The position numbers were made by a program, and so were the translations under genes. Positions 13,909 to 19,490 of a stretch of 19,490 nt of DNA are shown piece after piece; the first letter of the stretch is position 1, and every line of letters begins with the position of its first letter. The notes beneath the pieces are model-generated. The model saw nothing but the letters and a program-made list of their open reading frames with translations. It ran no database searches and was not told the DNA's origin. Source of the DNA: Oscillospiraceae bacterium (GTDB lineage: Bacteria; Bacillota; Clostridia; Oscillospirales; Oscillospiraceae); assembly GCA_028705905.1 (NCBI GenBank), contig JAQWCP010000008.1, positions 1 through 19,490 on the forward strand. Reading direction: 5' to 3'.

Positions 13909-15914
13909 GGCACACCCTCGATAAAAGGGCATGTCGTCAGTTTGCTGATCCTAAGCTAAAGTTCAATTGCAATAACGGCCTGCTCCATGTGGATAGCTAT
14001 AAGTATATTATCCGCACAGCCACACGAAATATTGCCGGTCAACGGATACTGCTTCTCTTTGTTTATCTCCGGGAGCAGCTTCTATCCGGTGATTTTCAGC
14101 CACGCTGGACGGTATTTCAGAGCAAAACGGATTATTCAACACTCTCCTTCAGAGAAGATGGCACGACCACATGGCAAACCTCCCTTCTTGAGAATTTGGA
14201 GCGTGAATGGGGCTTTGCAAAGCGTTGCGCCTTCTATGCCAAAACAGATGAAGACCGTGTCACTCAGTTTTGTTCTTTCAATGATCGTACCGGGTTGGAC
14301 GCTCTCAGCGATTTGCAATGGAAATTAAAATCCGGCAGAGAGTTGGAGAAACGCCGTATAAAGCAACGAAAAATTATTGCTCGCATGGAAAACCTTCCTG
14401 CTTTACCGCGTGATCTGAAAAATTGGTGTCACCGGGAGGTTTTACCGCAGTATTTGTTTTACCACTACCTCAAGGGGAAATCACCCCTGCGTGGATACTG
14501 CACCGCCTGCCGGTGCGAAGTTGAGGTGACCGATGCAAAGCATGGCAAAGCCGGTTTATGCCCACACTGTAAAAAAACAGTGCAATTCAAAGCATGGGGC
14601 CGCATTGGAAATATCGAGGATCGCGCAACAATTCAGGTGCTGCAAAGATTAAGCGGCGGAGAGCTTGTCATTCGCGTGCTAAAGCTCTACTGCACATACC
14701 GCAAGAAGGAAATCCCTAAAATCTCCATACATGAGGCCACGCGGATATTTGTGTACCTCAATGGAGAAAAGGTGCTTTCGGCGGAGCCGTATCATAGTTC
14801 CTATGACCTCGGCGACCTGACACCGTGGAAAAAGGGGTATTCTCCGATCCGATATATGTATCAGGAAAACTTTTACGCGAGTATCTGCGGACATCTCTAT
14901 AGCAAGAATCTTGAGGAGACATTGCTTGGAACATCGTGGCAGTATTCTCAGCTCAAGCAATTTTATCTGTATGACCGAGTCCCAATGGAAGTCACGACTT
15001 TTTTGCAAGCATATTTGCAACAGCCAAAGCTGGAAATGCTGATAAAACTCGGTTTTGTGCAACTTGCCTCAGATCTGATTTACAGAGGAAGCTATGCAGC
15101 GGCTTTGGACGATGCAAAGAAGAAACCGCATGAGATCCTTCGTGTGGATGCTGAAGACATCCCCTTTCTCAAGGACTGCCGCATTACGCTTTCAACGTTG
15201 ACCATGTATCAGTATTACGCAAAGATGCGATTGCAGGATCGGAAGCGTCTGCTGCTCTGGCAGCTTGAAAAGGATATCGGAAGTGATCAGCTGCTTAAAA
15301 CAGCGCTTCAATATACGACTGTCCACAAGCTGATTCGCTATATGGACGAACAGTATGCGCTTCTGAAGGAGCGTCTTGTCCATGGGGTACACCGCTATTC
15401 CGGGCTTGAATATGTGCTACGCGAGTACGACGACTACCTCAAAATGTGCCTCAAAGAAAACTACGATCTAAAAAACAATTTCATCTTGTTTCCGCGTGAT
15501 CTTCAGGCAGCGCATGACCGTGTAAGCGCACGTATCAAGCTCAAAGCAAATATCAAGCGTCGCAAGGAATTCATGCGCGCATACCAGGCCATTCATTCTC
15601 GGCTGGATTTCGAAAAGTTCGGTCTGATGATTGTCTATCCGGAGAAACCGGAGGATATTGTGCGGGAAGGAAACGAACTGCACCACTGCGTTGGGGGCTA
15701 TGTTGATAGAGTTGCAGATAAGCAGTGTATCATCCTGTTCCTGCGGCATGCGGACGACCCGCAGACCCCATTCGTAACGGTTGAAGTTTGTAATGGCAAG
15801 GTGGCACAGGTACGCGGCAAGAACAACGGAGAGCCGCCCAAAGAGGTGATGCGATTTGTGACGCTTTGGGAGAAGAAAGTATTGAACGCCCAGGCATTAC
15901 CGGTCGCTGCATAA
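13905..15914 (+). CDS. PcfJ-like protein
   Basis: A 669-residue protein of the PcfJ family, found on conjugative plasmids, integrative elements and some phages, nearly always beside PcfK. Visible parts: an N-terminal region with basic helices, a four-cysteine zinc ribbon (CTACRC...GLCPHCKK; Cys199, 202, 219, 222), a long helical middle, and the conserved C-terminal core with LFPRDLQAAHDRV, EGNELHHCVGGYVDR (His593-His594-Cys595) and the final KVAQVRGKNN. Its biochemical function is unknown; the invariant HHC-like motif suggests metal binding or catalysis. The start overlaps the stop of the PcfK-like gene (ATGA), so the two are probably made together. Confidence 0.9.
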   Translation: MRHTLDKRACRQFADPKLKFNCNNGLLHVDSYKYIIRTATRNIAGQRILLLFVYLREQLLSGDFQPRWTVFQSKTDYSTLSFREDGTTTWQTSLLENLEREWGFAKRCAFYAKTDEDRVTQFCSFNDRTGLDALSDLQWKLKSGRELEKRRIKQRKIIARMENLPALPRDLKNWCHREVLPQYLFYHYLKGKSPLRGYCTACRCEVEVTDAKHGKAGLCPHCKKTVQFKAWGRIGNIEDRATIQVLQRLSGGELVIRVLKLYCTYRKKEIPKISIHEATRIFVYLNGEKVLSAEPYHSSYDLGDLTPWKKGYSPIRYMYQENFYASICGHLYSKNLEETLLGTSWQYSQLKQFYLYDRVPMEVTTFLQAYLQQPKLEMLIKLGFVQLASDLIYRGSYAAALDDAKKKPHEILRVDAEDIPFLKDCRITLSTLTMYQYYAKMRLQDRKRLLLWQLEKDIGSDQLLKTALQYTTVHKLIRYMDEQYALLKERLVHGVHRYSGLEYVLREYDDYLKMCLKENYDLKNNFILFPRDLQAAHDRVSARIKLKANIKRRKEFMRAYQAIHSRLDFEKFGLMIVYPEKPEDIVREGNELHHCVGGYVDRVADKQCIILFLRHADDPQTPFVTVEVCNGKVAQVRGKNNGEPPKEVMRFVTLWEKKVLNAQALPVAA

Positions 15915-15933
15915 ATGAACAAGGAGGATACTT

Positions 15934-16416
15934 ATGTCTGAAAAGAAGATGATTTATTCCATCAGCGGATATCGATATGCGCCGGAGAGTTTTCGCGCGT
16001 ATTGTAGCCAGCCGAACGGAGGCAAAAAGGAGATCCCTTTATCCGTTGAAGAACAATCTGGGCTGGGCTATTGCTATATCACGAAGGGAAGTAAAGCAGC
16101 GTTGGATTATATCAAAAATATTGACCGCGAGAGACAACGAAAATGCCGGCTATACATGGCCTATGGTTTTTGGACACAGGAGGATCCAAAGGTTTACTTA
16201 TATAGTAGACAGATTATTTTCCGTGCCGACGCTCCACTTTCCCGGCGCTTCGAAGCGTACAGAGGAATCAAAGATTGCCTTCGTGAAACGAATGGAAAGG
16301 TAAAAACCGGTGCGACCTGTACGTTGGATGGATATTTTTGTCCAACCGATGTGAAAGAACTATACTTGACCGCCGACTTTGGCAGTCCAGTCATCATTCG
16401 CCTGCTTGCGGGCTAA
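15934..16416 (+). CDS. Hypothetical protein of the cargo operon
   Basis: A 160-residue soluble protein that I do not recognise. It has mixed charge, scattered cysteines without a clear CxxC pair, and no signal peptide or membrane segment. The middle is Arg/Tyr-rich (RERQRKCRLYMAYGFW). Start ATG at 15934 has AGGAGG six bases upstream, 20 bases after the PcfJ-like gene. Spacing and site quality support real translation. Confidence 0.7.
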   Translation: MSEKKMIYSISGYRYAPESFRAYCSQPNGGKKEIPLSVEEQSGLGYCYITKGSKAALDYIKNIDRERQRKCRLYMAYGFWTQEDPKVYLYSRQIIFRADAPLSRRFEAYRGIKDCLRETNGKVKTGATCTLDGYFCPTDVKELYLTADFGSPVIIRLLAG

Positions 16417-16429
16417 GGAGGTCAAGATT

Positions 16430-16642
16430 ATGAAACAGCTTGGAAATCTCGCCATTGTCTGCGCCATGCGCCCGGAGATGTGCCTGCAGCTGTATGCTGG
16501 ACAGGTTTCCGTACATATAGGCGAAGGCCCCGCCCGCTCGACCATGAGCGCGCAGTGGGACGATGACGAAAAAATCAACGCAATGATCTATGAATTGAAT
16601 TTCGGGCAATATGCCCGTCAAGGAAAGGAGAACGCAGCATGA
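16430..16642 (+). CDS. Small hypothetical protein
   Basis: A 70-residue protein of unknown function (MKQLGNLAIVCAMRPEM..., VSVHIGEGPARSTMSAQW, an acidic helix DDDEKINAMIYELNFG). Start ATG at 16430 is eight bases after AAGGAGG; the longer open frame from 16379 lies inside the previous gene. It overlaps the next start by four bases (ATGA). Operon context suggests a plasmid/element accessory protein. Confidence 0.68.
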   Translation: MKQLGNLAIVCAMRPEMCLQLYAGQVSVHIGEGPARSTMSAQWDDDEKINAMIYELNFGQYARQGKENAA

Positions 16643-16962
16643 TTAAAAATCTCAGCCAGCTTAAAAAGCAACTGTGCGGCGGAACGATGTTTGAAATCAC
16701 CGCCCATTGCCGGCCAGACTGTATTGGGCAGCATAGGCGGGTAACAGAGGCGAATACGCAGGGCTTTTACAGCGTCATTCCAGATAAGCCCCAGAGCAGA
16801 GTGTCCGTTTCAAACGATGGCAAGGGCTCGTGGCTTCACTGGAGCACCGCCCGTTTCTGGCGGTTTGAAAAGGGCGTCTGTGAGCTTTATGACAGTGACA
16901 GAGAGCAAACGGAGGCTCATCTGCTGATAGGCTTTCGCATTGAAGAACGGGAGGCGGCATAA
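16639..16962 (+). CDS. Small hypothetical protein of clostridial mobile elements
   Basis: A 107-residue soluble protein: KKQLCGGTMFEITAHC, then CIGQHRRVTEANTQGFYSV and SWLHWSTARFWRFEKGV. Proteins with the pattern FEIT...GQ.R.V....T.GFYSV are, from memory, frequent in clostridial conjugative elements; no function is assigned. The start overlaps the previous stop (ATGA) with AAGGAGA upstream. The TAA stop shares its A with the ligase start (TAATG), indicating tight co-translation. Confidence 0.7.
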   Translation: MIKNLSQLKKQLCGGTMFEITAHCRPDCIGQHRRVTEANTQGFYSVIPDKPQSRVSVSNDGKGSWLHWSTARFWRFEKGVCELYDSDREQTEAHLLIGFRIEEREAA

Positions 16963-18977
16963 TGAGTACAGCAACATCAGCAGAGCGGACGCAGGAGCTG
17001 GTCAAGCTTCTCAACCGCTATCGGAATGAGTACTATACGCTCAATCAACCATCGGTGTCCGATGAGGTCTATGACCGGCTTTTTGACGAGCTTGTAGCGA
17101 TTGAGGAGGAAACCGGCGTATGCATGGCCAACTCTCCAACGCAAATGGTGGGATACCCAGTGGTATCCGGCTTGAAAAAGGTGCTTCATGATATTCCCCT
17201 GCTCTCTCTGGATAAGAGAAAGAACATTGAGGATCTGATTTCCTTTCAGGGGCAGCACACCGTCAATCTGTCGCTGAAGCTGGATGGTCTGACCATTGAG
17301 CTGATCTATGAAGGCGGTGTCCTGCAAAGAGCGTCTACCCGTGGGGATGGTGAGATTGGTGAGGATATTACGCATAATGTCCGTGTTATCTCCGGCATAC
17401 CGCAGACGATCCCCTATGAGAAGCGATTGGTTGTCGTGGGAGAGGCGTTTATCCACAACAGCGATTTTGAGCGATTGAAGGGTGAACTCCTCGACAGCAC
17501 GGGAGAGCCGTATAAGAACAGCCGCAATCTGGCCGCCGGCTCCGTCCGCGCCTTTGATTCGGCGGTGTGCGCCCGCCGCTGCGTCAGTTTTATCCCCTTC
17601 TCTGTTTTAGAGGGATTTGATGAAACCGCAGAGCTAGTAGGCAGCAAGCGTGCAAAGCTGGTAAGACTCAAGGAGTGTGGTTTTGAAAAGCTGCGCATGA
17701 TCCAATTTTCCGGAGGTACGCCGGATATGATGGAACTTCATATAAAGGTGCTGCGGGATAAAGCGGCGGACGATGATCTGCCCATAGACGGGCTTGTGCT
17801 CAGCTATGACGACATTGCTTTTTCCAGGACCTGCGGCCGCACCGGGCACCACTTCAAGGATGGTCTCGCTTTTAAGTTTGAGGACGGTCTTCACCGCAGC
17901 GTGCTTCGCTCCGTGGAATGGACTCCCTCACGCTCCGGCGAAATAACACCGGTCGCCATTTTTGATGTGGTTGAAATCGATGGCTGCGATGTATCACGGG
18001 CCAGCCTTCACAACCTGTCCTTTATCAAGGCTTTGGAGCTGATGCCAGGGTGCCGCATGCTGGTGTCCAAAAGAAATATGATTATCCCGCATGTTGAGGA
18101 AAATCTGGATCGGGGTCGCTTCAACGAGGATGTGCTGATCCCAAAGGTATGCCCCTGCTGTGGGAACCCGACCAATATCCACAGAAGCAGAAACGGAAGC
18201 GGCAAAAGCACCAAAACGCTGTTCTGCGATAATCCTGATTGCGGGATGCGCCATCTGCGCCGCTTTGTCCACTTTGTCGGTAAAAAGGCAATGAACATCG
18301 ACGGTATTTCAGAGGCGACATTGGAGCAGTTTATCGGGCGAGGCTGGCTGCACACCTTCATGGATGTGTACCGGCTGGACAAGCATCAAAACGAGATCGT
18401 CCGCATGAACGGCTTTGGAGAAAAATCATGGCAGCGGCTTTGGAACGCCATTCAGCACAGCCGTGACACGACCTTTGAGCGGTATCTGATTTCCATGGAT
18501 ATTCCCATGATTGGCAATACCGCCAGCAGAGAGCTCGCCCGCCAATTTGGCGGCAATCTGAACGAGTTTGAATCTGCCGTGGACAGCGGGTATGATTTCA
18601 CGCAGCTTCCCGACTTTGGGGAAACGCTGCACCGCAATATCCATGAGTGGTTCAAAGATGAAGAAAACAGAAATTTATGGGAGGAGCTACAAAAAATGAT
18701 GAACATTGAGAAGAAAACAGTTATTGAAATTGGGACCGACAGCAATCCGTTTGCCGGAAAGACCATTGTTGTCACCGGCAAGGTGGAGCCGTACACAAGA
18801 GATGAAATTAACGGAAAAATTGTGTCCTATGGAGCCAAGCCCGGCAGCTCAGTGAGCAAAAACACCGACTACCTTGTCTGCGGCGAAAATGCCGGCAGCA
18901 AGCTGGAAAAGGCTCGTTCGCTTGGTGTAGCAGTCCTGACGCCTGCGGAGTTCTTCCGAATGGCTGAAAGCGCATAA
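16962..18977 (+). CDS. ligA: NAD+-dependent DNA ligase
   Basis: A 671-residue LigA of full bacterial length. It joins 3'-OH and 5'-phosphate ends using NAD+. Domains in order: the Ia NAD-binding region (EYYTLNQPSVSDEVYDRLFDEL), the adenylation domain with SLKLDGLTIEL (Lys106 forms the AMP adduct), STRGDGEIGEDIT and RNLAAGSVR, the OB fold (GEITPVAIFDVVEIDG), a zinc finger (Cys397, Cys400, Cys422, Cys427), helix-hairpin-helix repeats, and a C-terminal BRCT domain (NPFAGKTIVVTGK from ~595). The usual E/PKxDG context is SLKLDG here, a divergent flank but with the catalytic Lys intact. All domains are present, so it is probably active, and most likely a second, element-borne copy. The gene starts on the A of the previous TAA stop. 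Confidence 0.93.
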   Translation: MSTATSAERTQELVKLLNRYRNEYYTLNQPSVSDEVYDRLFDELVAIEEETGVCMANSPTQMVGYPVVSGLKKVLHDIPLLSLDKRKNIEDLISFQGQHTVNLSLKLDGLTIELIYEGGVLQRASTRGDGEIGEDITHNVRVISGIPQTIPYEKRLVVVGEAFIHNSDFERLKGELLDSTGEPYKNSRNLAAGSVRAFDSAVCARRCVSFIPFSVLEGFDETAELVGSKRAKLVRLKECGFEKLRMIQFSGGTPDMMELHIKVLRDKAADDDLPIDGLVLSYDDIAFSRTCGRTGHHFKDGLAFKFEDGLHRSVLRSVEWTPSRSGEITPVAIFDVVEIDGCDVSRASLHNLSFIKALELMPGCRMLVSKRNMIIPHVEENLDRGRFNEDVLIPKVCPCCGNPTNIHRSRNGSGKSTKTLFCDNPDCGMRHLRRFVHFVGKKAMNIDGISEATLEQFIGRGWLHTFMDVYRLDKHQNEIVRMNGFGEKSWQRLWNAIQHSRDTTFERYLISMDIPMIGNTASRELARQFGGNLNEFESAVDSGYDFTQLPDFGETLHRNIHEWFKDEENRNLWEELQKMMNIEKKTVIEIGTDSNPFAGKTIVVTGKVEPYTRDEINGKIVSYGAKPGSSVSKNTDYLVCGENAGSKLEKARSLGVAVLTPAEFFRMAESA

Positions 18978-18994
18978 ATCAATATGTAATTATG

Positions 18995-19021
18995 GGGAGA
19001 GCGCCGGTGCGGCGCTCTCCC
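18995..19021 (+). terminator. Strong GC-rich stem-loop after ligA, no U-tract
   Basis: GGGAGAGCGCC (18995-19005) and GGCGCTCTCCC (19011-19021) pair perfectly over 11 bp around a 5-base loop. No T-run follows; instead the next gene's ribosome binding site begins about 10 bases later. It may stabilise the upstream message end or slow transcription. Confidence 0.4.
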
Positions 19022-19045
19022 GCCCATCAAAAAGGAGATATGAAT

Positions 19046-19234
19046 ATGTATGATATAGCCAAACGCCGCCAATTCAAAACTGTCGGTGAACTGCGTAAAT
19101 TGATAGAAAACCTCCCTGATAACACGGAGGTCAGCATCTGCGGTGATAATTACTGTTTCTATCATGAGGAACAGGATAAAAGCTGTATCTGCCTCGATTG
19201 TGAGGATTTGGAGGATTACTATGAGGAACGCTGA
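19046..19234 (+). CDS. Small acidic hypothetical protein
   Basis: A 62-residue protein: FKTVGELRKLIENLPDNTEVSI, then a short Cys-containing stretch and an acidic tail (CEDLEDYYEER). The TVGEL..L...LP.DT.V pattern is, from memory, common in small proteins of clostridial elements and phages; its function is unknown. I chose the ATG at 19046 because AAAAAGGAG is eight bases away; the ATG at 19040 is only two bases from it. It overlaps the following gene by 14 bases. Confidence 0.7.
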   Translation: MYDIAKRRQFKTVGELRKLIENLPDNTEVSICGDNYCFYHEEQDKSCICLDCEDLEDYYEER

Positions 19235-19469
19235 AAACTGCGCCCTGTTATCGCAAAAGGAAACGGTTGCAGCGCGCGATCTATGCCTTGAGGCGTCTTG
19301 GCGTGAGTTTGCAGATGTGCCAATGAACTTGGACACAGAGCGCATAGAAGCTTCGTTCCTCACTTTTCCAGCTGAAACACACCGCGAGGAAATCTGGAAG
19401 TGGTTTGATGAGCAACACAGCCATGGCGTTGCCTGGCTATTGTATGTGTATAGGGAGGATGGCGTATGA
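19221..19469 (+). CDS. Conserved hypothetical protein of clostridial mobile elements
   Basis: An 82-residue protein with FADVPMNLDTERIEASF, FPAETHREEIWKWFDE and HGVAWLLYVY. This FGDVPMN...FP.GTHREEIW.WF pattern is, from memory, widespread in integrative conjugative elements of gut Bacillota; function unknown. Start ATG at 19221 follows TTGGAGG at 6 bases, inside the end of the previous gene. A longer frame from 19143 is only the shadow of that gene. Its stop overlaps the next start (ATGA). Confidence 0.75.
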   Translation: MRNAENCALLSQKETVAARDLCLEASWREFADVPMNLDTERIEASFLTFPAETHREEIWKWFDEQHSHGVAWLLYVYREDGV

Positions 19470-19490
19470 TTCCAAAAATAACGCAGGCGG
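19466..19490 (+). CDS. Start of a further operon gene, cut by the window edge
   Basis: ATG at 19466 overlaps the previous TGA and follows GGGAGG by seven bases. The visible residues are MIPKITQA. Too little remains to identify the product. Confidence 0.55.

Noticed and set aside
13186..13932. 248-residue Phe/Arg-rich minus-strand open frame
   Set aside because: It is the antisense of the Lys/Glu-rich PcfK-like gene; the composition is what the complement of charged codons would give.
1..19490. CRISPR array, tRNA or rRNA genes, insertion sequences
   Set aside because: No regularly spaced repeats, no tRNA-like cloverleaf and no rRNA-like stretch were seen by eye. The three recombinases are paralogues with separate sequences, not direct repeats.

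Overview
The window looks like one end of an integrative conjugative element (or a related large mobile element) in a spore-forming Clostridia/Bacillota genome. The evidence is the gene families (TnpX-like large serine recombinases, YqaJ nuclease, RecD2 helicase, PcfK/PcfJ-like and YodL-like proteins), strong AGGAGG ribosome binding sites, GTG/TTG starts and short operon overlaps. At the extreme left the minus strand carries a 5'-truncated spoVT reading frame that begins abruptly at the residues DDLGRVVIP. The start codon and first ~10 residues are missing, so the chromosome/element junction appears to lie near base 73, inside a sporulation regulator gene.

Region 1 (about 74-5978, minus strand) is the integration module. 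Reading on the minus strand, it has a small conserved protein (5978-5754), a promoter with an extended -10 near 5690, and three tandem full-length large serine recombinases (5611-3920, 3919-2213, 2213-603). These are followed by a small stand-alone resolvase-type catalytic domain whose nucleophilic serine is replaced (585-196), and a rho-independent terminator (108-147) facing spoVT. The recombinase genes abut or overlap by one base, with GTG starts, and look translationally coupled.

Region 2 (5979-6660) is a divergent control region. It holds a perfect 13-base palindrome containing -10-like boxes on both strands, a possible decayed minus-strand reading frame, and a near-consensus plus-strand promoter (TTGACT-17-TATTCT at 6343-6371). 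After the promoter comes an approximately 280-base leader with several stem-loops, ending in a three-way-junction-like structure closed by a 13-bp stem and a U-tract.

Region 3 (6661-end, plus strand) is a long cargo operon for DNA metabolism and conjugation-associated functions. In order it encodes a small basic protein, a YqaJ/lambda-exonuclease-family nuclease, a RecD2-type helicase, a protein whose N-terminal half may be a Rad52-like annealing domain, and a CHC2-zinc/Toprim primase-like protein with a YodL-like C-terminus. Then come PcfK-like and PcfJ-like proteins, three small hypothetical proteins, a full-length NAD+-dependent DNA ligase and further small element-type proteins; the last gene runs off the window. 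Together these could process, unwind, prime, anneal and seal DNA for the element's replication or re-circularisation. That joint role is inference; no relaxase, coupling protein or type IV secretion gene is in the window.
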